Assembly: GCA_046154585.1 (NCBI GenBank)
Contig: JBJXDX010000090.1
Coordinates: 1 to 64,000, forward strand
Direction of reading: 5' to 3'
Length of the DNA: 64,000 nt
DNA from: CADEFX01 sp046154585
GTDB taxonomy: Bacteria > Pseudomonadota > Alphaproteobacteria > Rhizobiales > Hyphomicrobiaceae
The notes beneath the pieces are model-generated. The model was given only the letters and a program-made list of their open reading frames with translations, did not search any database and had not been told where the DNA came from. Below are positions 18,571 to 27,585 of this stretch, piece by piece (the first letter of the stretch is position 1; each line of letters opens with the position of its first letter). Made by a program: the position numbers and the translations under genes.

Positions 18571-18813
18571 ATGCAGCAGGAAACCGGCAAACGAACGGCC
18601 GGCGGCACTTGCCCCATTTGCAGCAAGGCGACAGACCCGTCCTATCGGCCATTCTGCTCGCGCCGCTGCGCAGATGTCGACCTGGCGCGGTGGCTCAACG
18701 GCGCATACGCCGTTCCAGGCGGGCAGGCGGACGCCGACGAGGATGGAGACGATCCGCAAGCAGCCGAGGATACTACGACCAGCCCGCGAGGACGCTCCCA
18801 TGAAGATGAGTGA
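18571..18813 (+). CDS. yacG: DNA gyrase inhibitor YacG
   Basis: This 80-residue zinc protein has the four-cysteine motif CPIC near residue 14 and CSRRC near residue 29, followed by the family stretch ADVDLARWLNGAYAVPG. The acidic C-terminal tail (ADADEDGDDPQAAEDT) is common. The homologue in E. coli binds GyrB and blocks DNA binding. It follows maf by 16 nt and precedes tRNA-Phe in the usual order; a cupin gene overlaps its 3' end. Confidence 0.95.
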   Translation: MQQETGKRTAGGTCPICSKATDPSYRPFCSRRCADVDLARWLNGAYAVPGGQADADEDGDDPQAAEDTTTSPRGRSHEDE

Positions 18814-19132
18814 CATTCCCTTCGGCACGACCGACTGGGCTGAGGTCGAGCGGACGGAGCACAAAGGCGAGCACGGCACGGCCTGGTGGCGCACGCGCGA
18901 GTTCGGCGGCGTGCGCGTGCGCATGGTCGAGTATTCGCCCGGCTATCTGGCCGACCATTGGTGCCAGAAGGGGCATATTCTGCTGGTGCTGGACGGCGAG
19001 CTGGAGACCGAGCTGGATGACGGCCGCAAATTTGTTTTGAAACCGGGGCAGAGCTATCAGGTGGCAGACGGGGCAGAGCCGCATCGCTCGCGAACGGGCC
19101 CCAAAGGCGCCAAACTCTTCATTGTCGACTGA
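18800..19132 (+). CDS. DHCW-motif cupin fold protein
   Basis: This small cupin of about 110 residues carries the beta-barrel motifs YLADHWCQKGHILLVLDGEL and LKPGQSYQVADGAEPHRSR; the D-H-W/C motif that names this group is visible as DHWCQKGH. It probably binds a divalent metal, but no reaction is known. Its start overlaps the end of yacG by 14 nt (ATG 18800; ATG 18806 is equally possible), so it is translationally coupled. Confidence 0.85.
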   Translation: MKMSDIPFGTTDWAEVERTEHKGEHGTAWWRTREFGGVRVRMVEYSPGYLADHWCQKGHILLVLDGELETELDDGRKFVLKPGQSYQVADGAEPHRSRTGPKGAKLFIVD

Positions 19133-19235
19133 GGCTTCGGGGTGCGGATTTGACGAGACCGAAGAGGCTGGACAGCCCCGGCCAGGGCACCTATAACAAC
19201 GCGCGTTTTCGGCACGCCCACTCTACATTAAGACG

Positions 19236-19310
19236 TAGAGCAGGATACATGTTTCGGCCCAGGCACCTCACATTGCGTGAGGTAATCCAATCCGAAACGA
19301 TCCTGCTCTA
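19236..19310. repeat. RIME-like palindromic intergenic repeat, copy 1
   Basis: This 75-bp imperfect palindrome begins TAGAGCAGGAT and ends ATCCTGCTCTA, with inner arms GTTTCGG/CCGAAAC. The reverse complement of 45817-45892 aligns with it end to end, with most differences in the centre. It resembles the rhizobial intergenic mosaic elements and lies between the cupin gene and tRNA-Phe. Confidence 0.8.
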
Positions 19311-19323
19311 GGGCGGGCTAGAT

Positions 19324-19399
19324 GCCCAGGTAGCTCAGTTGGTAGAGCACGTGACTGAAAATCACGGTGTCGGTGGTTCAATTCCGCCCCTGGGCACCA
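19324..19399 (+). tRNA. tRNA-Phe (anticodon GAA)
   Basis: This 76-nt cloverleaf starts GCCCAGG and closes with CCTGGGC, discriminator A and encoded CCA (19397-19399). The D arm is GCTCAGTTGGTAGAGC; the anticodon stem GTGAC.../...ATCAC encloses GAA; the T arm is GGTGGTTCAATTCCGCC. It ends the conserved block that begins at murA. Confidence 0.96.
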
Positions 19400-19513
19400 T
19401 CATTTCAAGCGCTTAGCCAAGCGCTCCAACTTCCGAAATCCTCCGCCTATCACGAGCCACCGACTTCTCTGGCCATTCAGCTCTCGGCACCGTCGTAAGC
19501 TTTTGCCACTTCG

Positions 19514-20719
19514 CTATGACAGAGCCGCTGTTCCGTCTGTTCTTTGATACTGCGCCATGCGCTCGCGGGCAGTCGCCTGAACGGCGGCGCCGATGTCGGG
19601 CAGACGGTCGAGGAGACGGCGGAAGTCCTCCGCGTCGAGGACGAGAAGATCGGTCGAGCGCGCGGCCGTGACCGTGGCCGATCGGGGACCTTGAAACAGC
19701 AGTGCCATCTCGCCGAAGAACGCGCCTTCCTCGAGACGCACCGCCTTGCCGCCGGCCAGGTCGACATCGACGGCACCGCTGGCGATGAGATACATGGCAT
19801 CGGCGCGGTCGCCCTTGCGAACGATGGTGGTGCCCGCGGGGACCGTGCGCGCGCTCAGCATGCCGACGAGGTCGGCGATGGCCGCGGCCTCCAGGCGCGC
19901 GAACAGCGGCACGCGTGCGACCATGGCGAACGTGACGACGAAGTCGCGCCGGCGGATTTCCTCGTAGAAGCCGCGGCCGATGATGGCGACGGGCAAGGCG
20001 AAGCAGCCGATGCCGAGCATGACGGTCAATGCCGAGATGAGGCTGCCGAGCGTGGTCACGGGCACGATCTCGCCGCCCCCGATCTTGGCCAGCATGGTCG
20101 CGGCCCACCACATGGCCTTGGGCATGTCGCCGAGACGGTCGGGCTGCACGGTGCCCTCGACGGCGTGCATGGCGGCGGCGGAGCCGAGCAGCACGCCGCC
20201 GGAGATGACGATGCAGGCGAGCAGCGCGCGCCGCTCGTTGCCGATGACGCGGCCTATGGTGGCCAGCGCCGGCGAATAGCGCGTCAGCTTCAGGAAGCGC
20301 ACGAGGCGCGTCAGCGGCATGAGTGTGCTGGCCGGAAAAACGAGTTCGAGAAGGAATGGGACAAGAGCCAGCGCATCGATGACCATCAGCGGCGTCAGCG
20401 CAAAGCGCCAGCGTGCTGTGAAGGGGCCGTACCGTTGCAGGAGCGGATGCTCGGCCGCGGCCCACAGGCGCGTCAGGTACTCGACCGCAAACACCAGGAC
20501 GCAGAAGCGGTCGAACGCCAGCAGTGCCGTACCGTGATCGGCTGCAACATGCGGCACGGTCTGCGCCACCGTCACGGCGACGTCAGCGAGGACAAGCCCC
20601 ACCAGTACCCAGTCGACGGCGCGGGACGCGGGCTCCCGGCGGCGCCCGTGCTCGAGGATCTCGAACGTGCGCTGGCGGTATCCCTGACGTTCCGGCCTGC
20701 CGTCCACGGATGGTATCAT
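19514..20719 (-). CDS. Cyclic-nucleotide-binding ion channel (MloK1-like) with non-canonical pore
   Basis: This 401-residue inner-membrane protein has six membrane segments, an S4-like helix (PLTRLVRFLKLTRYSPAL near residue 140), a pore loop, and a C-terminal cyclic-nucleotide-binding domain (about 270-385). The phosphate-binding cassette FFGEMALLFQGPRSATVTA is intact, including the Arg that contacts the phosphate. The pore, however, reads MLAKIGGGEIVPVTTLG where K+ channels of this family have TTVGYGD. Ion selectivity is therefore uncertain. It stands alone, with tRNA-Phe upstream on the other strand. The cAMP response is inferred from the domain. Confidence 0.87.
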   Translation of the reverse strand: MIPSVDGRPERQGYRQRTFEILEHGRRREPASRAVDWVLVGLVLADVAVTVAQTVPHVAADHGTALLAFDRFCVLVFAVEYLTRLWAAAEHPLLQRYGPFTARWRFALTPLMVIDALALVPFLLELVFPASTLMPLTRLVRFLKLTRYSPALATIGRVIGNERRALLACIVISGGVLLGSAAAMHAVEGTVQPDRLGDMPKAMWWAATMLAKIGGGEIVPVTTLGSLISALTVMLGIGCFALPVAIIGRGFYEEIRRRDFVVTFAMVARVPLFARLEAAAIADLVGMLSARTVPAGTTIVRKGDRADAMYLIASGAVDVDLAGGKAVRLEEGAFFGEMALLFQGPRSATVTAARSTDLLVLDAEDFRRLLDRLPDIGAAVQATARERMAQYQRTDGTAALS

Positions 20720-20815
20720 GGTCGCCAGAATGCGATCACTGCGCAGGAAAGCGCTACCAGATTTCCTGCCCAGCGTGAATTCTAGCCTGCGGCGCGGGCG
20801 CCTGCACTCGCAGAC

Positions 20816-22078
20816 CTAGGCAGACTTCTTCTTGGCGGCGGGCTTCTTGTCCTTGGGCGCTGCCAGATCCTTGGAGTAGGCGATGCTGACGGGGGCGTCG
20901 GCTTCGAACGGGCTTTTGAGGTCCAGCTCCTTGGCCCACTCGCGCACCTGCGGAAACACCTCCTGGCCGAGCAGGCGGATGCAGGTCTTGGAATCGGCAT
21001 TCGAGACGTTGCCGTCGTTGCCCCACACCGCCAGGATGCCGGGCCGCGTCTCCTCCAGCAGATGACGAATGCGCGGCAGAACCTGCTTGGGCGTTCCGCA
21101 CATGATCATGCCGTCGGCGCGCTGGTCCTCGAAGGTCGGATTGCCGCGCGGATTCTTGGCGCGGCCGACCGCGAACTCGACGAAATTGCGCCGCCCGCCG
21201 GGCGAGAAATAGCCTGATGGATTGGCCCACACGGGATGCGCGAGCCCGGTGAACTCGCCCTGCATCCACATGAACTGCTTGGCGTTCTGGATGGCCTTCT
21301 CCTCGGTCTCGGCCACATGGATGCGTGCGAGGTAGCCACGGTTCTCCGGACCCGATTTGTAGCCGGCCGCAGCCGCGGTCTCGTCATAGAGCTGCCAGAT
21401 CTGCTTGGTCTGCGGGATCGACGTGTTGAGCGCGATATAGGGATAGCGCTGCTTGGCGGCCCAGATGATCGTCTCCTTGCTGATGACGCCCGGTATCCAC
21501 ACACGCGGATAGGGCTTCTGCAGGGGGAGAGCCCACGGATTGACGACACGATGCTGGTAGTGCGTGCCTTCCCAACGGAAGGGCCCGGGCACGGTCCAGG
21601 TTTTCACGATCAGATCGTGCGCCTCCTCGAAGCGCTCGCGGTTGAAGGCGGGGTTCACACCTGTGGCGAGCTGCTCCTGTCCGCCGCCGCGCACGAAGCC
21701 CGACACGAGCCGGCCCTTCGACACCATGTCGATCATGGCCAGTTCCTCAGCGAGCCGGATCGGGTTCTCGGCCAGCGGCAACGGATTGCCGAGCATGACG
21801 ATCTTCACGCGTTTGGTGGCGGCGGCGAGGATCGCCGCGAAGATGTTGGCCTTGGCCTGCATGCAGAACGGCGCGTTGTGGTGCTCGTTCAGCATGATGC
21901 CATCGACGCCGACTTCCTCGGCGTAGACGTACTGCTCCAGATACTCGTTATAGAGCCGGCTGCCGGCGACGGGATCAAAATGGCTGTTGGAAAAGGTGAG
22001 CGCGGTCGCGCCGTATTTCAGGCCCTCCTTGGCGTCGTAGGTCGACATCGGCTGTTCGGTGAAATACATCAGGTGCAT
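20816..22078 (-). CDS. LLM-class flavin-dependent oxidoreductase
   Basis: This is a 420-residue bacterial-luciferase-like monooxygenase using FMN or F420. Typical stretches are YVYAEEVGVDGIMLNEHHN near residue 55, RVKIVMLGNPLPLAENPIRL, and SKGRLVSGFVRGGGQE near residue 125. The C-terminus has an unusual lysine-rich tail (KDKKPAAKKKSA). It follows the alpha/beta-hydrolase gene by about 20 nt on the same strand, so monooxygenation of a ketone or thio-compound followed by hydrolysis is plausible, although the hydrolase seems to lack its nucleophile. Confidence 0.9.
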   Translation of the reverse strand: MHLMYFTEQPMSTYDAKEGLKYGATALTFSNSHFDPVAGSRLYNEYLEQYVYAEEVGVDGIMLNEHHNAPFCMQAKANIFAAILAAATKRVKIVMLGNPLPLAENPIRLAEELAMIDMVSKGRLVSGFVRGGGQEQLATGVNPAFNRERFEEAHDLIVKTWTVPGPFRWEGTHYQHRVVNPWALPLQKPYPRVWIPGVISKETIIWAAKQRYPYIALNTSIPQTKQIWQLYDETAAAAGYKSGPENRGYLARIHVAETEEKAIQNAKQFMWMQGEFTGLAHPVWANPSGYFSPGGRRNFVEFAVGRAKNPRGNPTFEDQRADGMIMCGTPKQVLPRIRHLLEETRPGILAVWGNDGNVSNADSKTCIRLLGQEVFPQVREWAKELDLKSPFEADAPVSIAYSKDLAAPKDKKPAAKKKSA

Positions 22079-22099
22079 GGGGTCGCTCCCTAAATGGCT

Positions 22100-22882
22100 T
22101 TAGCCGACGAAAGCCGTGACGAGCTTTGAAAGCTCGGCGGGCTTTTCCATGTCGACGCAATGTCCGCAGTTCCTGACGATCTCGAGCCTGGCCGCGGGCA
22201 GTGAGGCTTTGTACTTGTCGGCTGCGCTGCGCGGCACGACGCGATCGTCGTCGCCCCACACCACCAACGACGGCATGCGTGCAACGGACAGCAGGTGCGG
22301 AAGCGTCTGACTGTATTTGTAGGGCTTCCAGGCGATGCGGAAGTTCATCTCGCGGCAGATGTCCCACTGCTCGAGCTGATCGGTGCTGGGCTCGGCACCG
22401 TAGATCGCGTCGAACGCCTTCTGGTCGTGGAAGCCGGCGCGGGCGTAGTCGATGTAGCTGACGATCGCTTCGTCGAGGATGTCGCCCTCCGGCGGCTTGA
22501 CGCCCATGGCTCCGACCAGCACGAGGTGGCTGACGGAGCGCGGTGCGAACGTCGCCATCTCCGCGGCGATCCAGCCGCCGAAGCCCAGGCCGACGAGTGC
22601 GCACGCCTCGATCTTCAGCTCGTTCAGCAAGCCGGCGTACATGGCCGCTATATCGCGGACCGACCGCAGCCATTCCGGCCGTTGCGATTTGCCGTAGCCG
22701 GGATGATGCGGAACGAGGACATCGAATTTTTCAGCGAGGGAATCGTAAAAGGCAAGCCGTTCCAGCGTTCCCGTATCGTGGTGGAGAACCAGTATCGGCC
22801 GGCCCTTGCCGGCCCTGGCCAAGAAAACATCGCAGCCTGCGATCTTGTGGGTCGTTTCGCTCCAGGCGTGTGAGCTTGTCAT
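22100..22882 (-). CDS. Alpha/beta-hydrolase fold protein lacking the usual nucleophile serine
   Basis: This 260-residue soluble alpha/beta-hydrolase has the oxyanion strand LVLHHDTGTLERL, the late Asp in VVWGDDDRVVP, and the His in VRNCGHCVDMEKP. At the nucleophile elbow the sequence is ALVGLGFGGWIAAEM, where active members have G-x-S-x-G, so the serine is replaced by glycine. It may be a non-hydrolytic member or use another residue. I start at the ATG at 22882, which has GAGGAGCGG just upstream. It is the first gene of a pair with the LLM oxidoreductase. Confidence 0.85.
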   Translation of the reverse strand: MTSSHAWSETTHKIAGCDVFLARAGKGRPILVLHHDTGTLERLAFYDSLAEKFDVLVPHHPGYGKSQRPEWLRSVRDIAAMYAGLLNELKIEACALVGLGFGGWIAAEMATFAPRSVSHLVLVGAMGVKPPEGDILDEAIVSYIDYARAGFHDQKAFDAIYGAEPSTDQLEQWDICREMNFRIAWKPYKYSQTLPHLLSVARMPSLVVWGDDDRVVPRSAADKYKASLPAARLEIVRNCGHCVDMEKPAELSKLVTAFVG

Positions 22883-22971
22883 ACCGCTCCTCGTTTTTGC
22901 GCCAACGCCGAAGCGTGGCATCGAGGGAGCGGCGGGTCAAGGTTGTCCGGACAAAACCGGCGCGCGCAGTG

Positions 22972-23835
22972 TTACGCGCGCCCGCGACGCGGCATGTCGG
23001 CCATGGCGACGAGGCTCGCGGCCGGCCGCAGACATTGCTTGCCCACGCGTTCGACGAACTGCGTCGCACGGTCGACGACGACATGCCGTTGCCGGTCCAC
23101 GGTGATGATGTGATAGCTGTCATCCAGCACCACGGTATCCACCATGCCTCCGAGCTTGCGCTGCAGGAACGATGCATTGTTGAGATCGGCGTAATCGTCC
23201 TCACGCGCGTGCAGAATGAGCGTGGGCTGAGTGATCGTGCCGAGCACGCGCTTGGTGGCGTTCACGAGCCACCGGTGCTCAAGCACCGCAACACCCGGCG
23301 TGCTGGGCAAGCCCGCGATCGAGCTGTCACCGCCGAAGAGCGCGCTACGGATGAATTCGCGGATGCGCTGGTCCTTGATCCCATGCGGCGGGATATCCGG
23401 AAACCACACGAAACGAGCCACGCTTCGGGAGAATACCAGATTGAACAAACGCGCATACCACGGAATGAGCCAGCCGTTGAGCCAGAGGGTCGGGGCCAGA
23501 AGTATTGTTCCCTGAACGTCCTTCGGCCGCCTGGCTGCCAGCAGCAAGCTCAGAACGGCGCCCGTCGAAAGGCCGCCGACAACGACCACATCGCAGTCCT
23601 TGCGCATCTCGTCGAGCGCACGCTCGGCGCTTGCGTACCAATCCTGCCAGCGGGTGGCCTTGATGTCCGCTTCCGTACCGCAGTGGCCGGCGAGTTGGGG
23701 ACAGTGCACCGTTGCGCCGGATCGAGCCAGACCATTGGCGACGAAGCGCATCTCGGTCGGCGTTCCGCACAAACCATGCAACAGGAGAACGCCTACGCGC
23801 CCGCCCGGCACGCGATAGCTATGATCTTTGGTCAT
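22972..23835 (-). CDS. Alpha/beta-hydrolase (carboxylesterase / S33-like)
   Basis: This 287-residue hydrolase of the bacterial carboxylesterase Est30 / monoacylglycerol-lipase type has the oxyanion motif LLLHGLCGTPTEM, the nucleophile elbow VVVGGLSTGAVLSL (Ser in GLSTG), a probable acid Asp in LILHAREDDYADL, and the His in LDDSYHIITVD near the end. Substrate is unknown. The ATG at 23835 (MTKDHSYRVPGG) has GGAAAGAGTGAG upstream; one 11 codons earlier is possible. It lies 90 nt upstream of the next hydrolase gene on the same strand. Confidence 0.88.
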   Translation of the reverse strand: MTKDHSYRVPGGRVGVLLLHGLCGTPTEMRFVANGLARSGATVHCPQLAGHCGTEADIKATRWQDWYASAERALDEMRKDCDVVVVGGLSTGAVLSLLLAARRPKDVQGTILLAPTLWLNGWLIPWYARLFNLVFSRSVARFVWFPDIPPHGIKDQRIREFIRSALFGGDSSIAGLPSTPGVAVLEHRWLVNATKRVLGTITQPTLILHAREDDYADLNNASFLQRKLGGMVDTVVLDDSYHIITVDRQRHVVVDRATQFVERVGKQCLRPAASLVAMADMPRRGRA

Positions 23836-23868
23836 TGGACTCACTCTTTCCGGCATGCTCAGCGACAA

Positions 23869-24287
23869 TCAACTACGCTGGCATTCACTGTGAGCCACTC
23901 GATAGGTGGGCTGTGATGCGAACGTCCTTCCAATTGAGGCACACTTTGCGGCGCACCCCGCGCAGACGAATTATGTGCGATGTGTAACGCGGCGATCGCC
24001 ACAGATTTGAAATGCTGACCGTCCCTGGTTGCCCAGCCGAACCTGCAGCACCTTCAAAGAGGCGCCAAGATCCTGCTACAGCGTGTAAAGAGGCAGGTAG
24101 CCTGCGCTCGCCACCTGTGTCTCTCTGCAGCCACACCGGCTGGCAAATTGCGCAAGTGTGCCCGTGTTGTACGGGGTCGCGCTGATATTGGCAAGCAGGG
24201 CACCGGCGCACATTGACGCAAGTGCCGTCGCGTGGCCGCCGCTTGTTGCCACGTCCACGCCACGATCACGATAAGGCCCCGTGATTT
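23869..24287. other. Intergenic stretch with a possible gene remnant
   Basis: No convincing complete gene is seen. A minus-strand frame ending at 24076 (from about 24258) reads VDVATSGGHATALASMCAGA, then LLANISATPYNTGTLAQF, and ends AGYLPLYTL, which looks like the tail of a real protein, but I recognise no family and find no start or N-terminal part. It could be a decayed gene fragment. Confidence 0.35.
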
Positions 24288-24686
24288 CTAGATTTTGGAC
24301 TTATCCTTAACGTCGGCAAACACGTCCTTCGCCACAAGCATGGCTTCGCGGATGAGCGGTACTCCGACGTAGCCGGACAAATGCAGAAGGACTTCGATCA
24401 GCTCATCTTCGGTCCAACCCTCCTTGAGGGCAAAGCGCAGATGGATGTCGAGCTCGGGATGCCGTCCTGTTGCAGCGTCGGACACAACGCAGATGAGGGT
24501 GCGTGTCTTGAAATCCAGGCCGGGCCGCGCCCATAGCGCGCCGAACACCGTCTCGGTTGCCAGATCGATGAATTTCTTCATGGCAGGATCGCTGTCGTAT
24601 TCGCGCTTGTTGCGCTCGTAGTCGGCGTCGCCCCTGAGTTTGCGGCGGACCGCCTCGCCCTTCTTGTAGAGTTCACTCTGAGCCAT
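24288..24686 (-). CDS. Carboxymuconolactone decarboxylase family protein
   Basis: This 132-residue CMD-like enzyme has the core FKTRTLICVVSDAATGRHPEL, the histidine-containing helix LDIHLRFALKEGWTEDELI and the ending VLLHLSGYVGVPLIREAM, typical of gamma-carboxymuconolactone decarboxylases. Relatives decarboxylate lactone intermediates of aromatic degradation, but no protocatechuate genes are present here, so the specific role is unknown. AGGAAACGA precedes the ATG. It is one of three CMD-family genes in the window. Confidence 0.88.
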   Translation of the reverse strand: MAQSELYKKGEAVRRKLRGDADYERNKREYDSDPAMKKFIDLATETVFGALWARPGLDFKTRTLICVVSDAATGRHPELDIHLRFALKEGWTEDELIEVLLHLSGYVGVPLIREAMLVAKDVFADVKDKSKI

Positions 24687-24775
24687 CGGTTCGTTTCCTC
24701 ACACTGCATCGTTTTGTTGTTTGTGCCGCCACGCGTTGTACGCCCGCGCGGGCGGAAGCAGTGTGCGCCGTTTCT

Positions 24776-27421
24776 CTAGCGGGCGACAAGCTTCCGCATC
24801 GCAGGCTCGAGCGGGCGCTCCGCGGCATCGTAATCCTTCCAGGCGGACAGCTTGCTCAGAAGCTTCGGAACGGTGTGGATCGTGAAGCGCGTGGGATCAA
24901 GCCCGCCGCGCACCTGTGCCCAGGTGAGCGGCATCGACACGGTCGCGCCGGGACGGGCGCGCGGCGACAGCGGGCCGACGGCCGTCGCCATGCGGTCATT
25001 GCGCAGATAGTCGAGGAAGATGCGGCCGGTGCGCAGCTTCTTGGTCATTTTGACGAGATAGCGATCGGGATGATCGGCCGCCATGGTGGCGCATAGCGCT
25101 TGCGCAAAGGCCTTTGCTTCCGTCCAGCCGATCTTGCTGGATTTCACTCGCTGCAGCGGCGTGACGACGTGAAGGCCCTTGCCGCCTGTGGTCTTGCAGA
25201 AGGCGATGAGGCCGACGGCCTCGAGGCGTGCCTTCATCTCCTTGGCGGCCGCGATGACGTCGCCGAACGGCACATCCGGTGCGGGATCGAGATCGAAGAT
25301 GAGGCGGCCCGGAACCTGCGGTTCATACGGCGCACAGTTCCAGGGATGGAATTCGAGCGCCGCGATCTGGCCCATGGCGATCAGTGCTTCGACGCTGTCG
25401 AACTGCAGGTAGGGCTTGCGATCCCCTTCCACGGTCACGCGCTTGACGAGGTTCGAGAGACCCGGGCCGGCATGGCGCTGGAAAAACTGCTCGGACTCCA
25501 TGCCGTCGGGAGCCCGGATGATGGAGCACGGCCGGCCCTTGAGATGCTCGAGCATCCAGGGAGCGGCGGCTTCGAGATAGTGCGCCAAGTCGATCTTGGT
25601 CACGGCGGGAGCGCCGTCGTGGGCCGGCCAAAGCTCCTTGTCGGGCTTGGAGATGGTGATGCCCAACACGGTGCTGTTCGACGACGCCATGACACCACCC
25701 CGATGCGCTGCGGCCTTTGGCTGGGTCGGCGTGGCGAGATCGGCCTGACCAACCGGAACCGGCTTCTCGGCGCGCACCGCGCGTGCCGGCTTGTCCTCAC
25801 GCAGGCCTTTGAAGGCCGCCTGACGCACGTTGCCAGCGGCCGTCCAACCCGCGAACTCGATTTCGGCAACAATCTCCGGTTTGACCCAGGTCACGCCGGG
25901 CTCTCTGCGCGGCGCGGTGTCACCGCCGAACGGACTCTTGGCGGTCGCGAGGTCGTTCAACTGGCGCAGCAGCGTCTTTGAGTTGCGCGGATTGAAGCCG
26001 GTGCCCACGCGGCCTACGTGAACCAGCCTCTTGCCGTCATCGTCGTAGACGCCGGCGATCAGCGAGCGCACCTCGTTGCGTCCGCCGCTCCAGCCGCCGA
26101 CGACCACCTCGTGGCCCGTGCGGCATTTGATCTTCTGCCAGTTATCCGAGCGGCCCGACGAATAGAGGGCGTCGGAGCGTTTCGAAACGATGCCTTCAAG
26201 ATGGAGCTTGCGGGCGGACGCGAGGATCTCGCGGCCGTCGCCGACAAGATGCTCGACATAGCGGATGGCCGGGCTGACCTTCGCCCGGTCGAGCAGGTTG
26301 CGCAGGCGCTCCTTGCGCTCCGACAGCGCCAGACCGCGCAAGTCCTCGCCATCGGCGAAAAGAAGGTCGAAGGCGAGATAGACGAGGTCTTGAGACCGTC
26401 CTTCCGACAGCGCCGCCTGCAGGGCGGAAAAATCGGTGGTGCCGTGATCCTCGATGGCGGCCGCCTCACCGTCGAGAATGGCGTCGGGAAGAGCCGATGC
26501 CACCTTGGCAAGGGCTGCAAACCTGTCCGTCCAGTCGAGGCCCTTGCGGGTTCTAAGCGCGGCCTTGCCACGCGCGATGCGGAGCTGCAGGCGATAACCG
26601 TCGAGCTTGACCTCGTGCACCCAGTCGTCGCCGGACGGCGGGTACGACACGGCTTTGCAAAGCTGCGGCGCAATGAATTCCGGCATGGCCTTCGCCTTGA
26701 CCGCCTTGCGCGCCTTCTTGGGAAGGCCCGGCAGGCGCGGCGGCGTCTTTCGATCTCGGGGCTTCGAATTCCAGACGGCGTCCGGATGCGACTTCGGTGC
26801 GCCCAGTGCGACGAACGGCGTCGGTCCCTTGCCCTTGCCGGCGGCGATCTGATCCATCGTGCGCCCTGAGGCGACGGACTTCTCCTTGTCGAGCACGGAC
26901 GGCGCCTTTGCGTCGGTCGCGAACTCGTCCCTGTGCTTGATCAGCAGCCAGTTGGTGCGCTTGCCGCCAGTGCGGTCGTGCCGCATGCGCACGAGAACCC
27001 AGCTTCCGTGCAGCTTTTCCCCGGCGAGGATGAACTTCAACTCGCCGCTTTTCAAAGCTTCGGCCGGATCGGCATTGCCTTCCGGCGCCCAGAAGCCGCG
27101 ATCCCACAGCATGACGGTGCCGCCGCCGTATTGGCCTTTCGGAATCGTGCCCTCGAAGTCGCCGTAGTCGAGGGGGTGGTCCTCGACCTCGACGGCAAGA
27201 CGCTTGTCGGCGGGATCGAGCGACGGCCCGCGCGTGACAGCCCAGGACTTGAAGACGCCGCCGACCTCCAGCCGCAGATCGTAGTGCAGGCGCGTCGCGT
27301 CGTGCTTCTGGATGACGAAGCGCGGATATTCGGCAGGTTGTATGGACGCCTGGCCGCTCGGCTCGGACGTTTTCTGAAAGTCCCGCTTGGCCCGGTATGT
27401 CGCCAGCTTGCGTTTGGCCAT
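24776..27421 (-). CDS. ligD: ATP-dependent DNA ligase D (PE-ligase-polymerase)
   Basis: This is the large multidomain enzyme for bacterial nonhomologous end joining, about 881 residues from the ATG at 27421. Domain order is a 3'-phosphoesterase domain (about 20-170, with FVIQKHDATRLHYDLRLE and the GGGTVMLWDRG segment), the ligase domain (about 240-540, adenylated Lys in HEVKLDGYRLQL, plus LEGIVSKRSDALY), and a primase/polymerase domain (about 600-870, catalytic Asp pair in RLIFDLDPAPDVPF, GGKGLHVVTPL). This is the order usual in rhizobia. No Ku gene is in the window, though Ku is its normal partner. All catalytic motifs appear intact. Confidence 0.95.
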   Translation of the reverse strand: MAKRKLATYRAKRDFQKTSEPSGQASIQPAEYPRFVIQKHDATRLHYDLRLEVGGVFKSWAVTRGPSLDPADKRLAVEVEDHPLDYGDFEGTIPKGQYGGGTVMLWDRGFWAPEGNADPAEALKSGELKFILAGEKLHGSWVLVRMRHDRTGGKRTNWLLIKHRDEFATDAKAPSVLDKEKSVASGRTMDQIAAGKGKGPTPFVALGAPKSHPDAVWNSKPRDRKTPPRLPGLPKKARKAVKAKAMPEFIAPQLCKAVSYPPSGDDWVHEVKLDGYRLQLRIARGKAALRTRKGLDWTDRFAALAKVASALPDAILDGEAAAIEDHGTTDFSALQAALSEGRSQDLVYLAFDLLFADGEDLRGLALSERKERLRNLLDRAKVSPAIRYVEHLVGDGREILASARKLHLEGIVSKRSDALYSSGRSDNWQKIKCRTGHEVVVGGWSGGRNEVRSLIAGVYDDDGKRLVHVGRVGTGFNPRNSKTLLRQLNDLATAKSPFGGDTAPRREPGVTWVKPEIVAEIEFAGWTAAGNVRQAAFKGLREDKPARAVRAEKPVPVGQADLATPTQPKAAAHRGGVMASSNSTVLGITISKPDKELWPAHDGAPAVTKIDLAHYLEAAAPWMLEHLKGRPCSIIRAPDGMESEQFFQRHAGPGLSNLVKRVTVEGDRKPYLQFDSVEALIAMGQIAALEFHPWNCAPYEPQVPGRLIFDLDPAPDVPFGDVIAAAKEMKARLEAVGLIAFCKTTGGKGLHVVTPLQRVKSSKIGWTEAKAFAQALCATMAADHPDRYLVKMTKKLRTGRIFLDYLRNDRMATAVGPLSPRARPGATVSMPLTWAQVRGGLDPTRFTIHTVPKLLSKLSAWKDYDAAERPLEPAMRKLVAR

Positions 27422-27585
27422 CCGCTTCATCCTGGTGGTGCGGGACCGCACGTCCTCCGCCGACGTTCAACGGCATCGGCCGCCCGTGTGTTCCCTCGGA
27501 GCCACCCGTGCCGGCATAGCGATTTTGCGGCCGGCGCGCCTTACGCACCGGAGGACATGGTAACCGATTTTACGGCGTCGATGCG

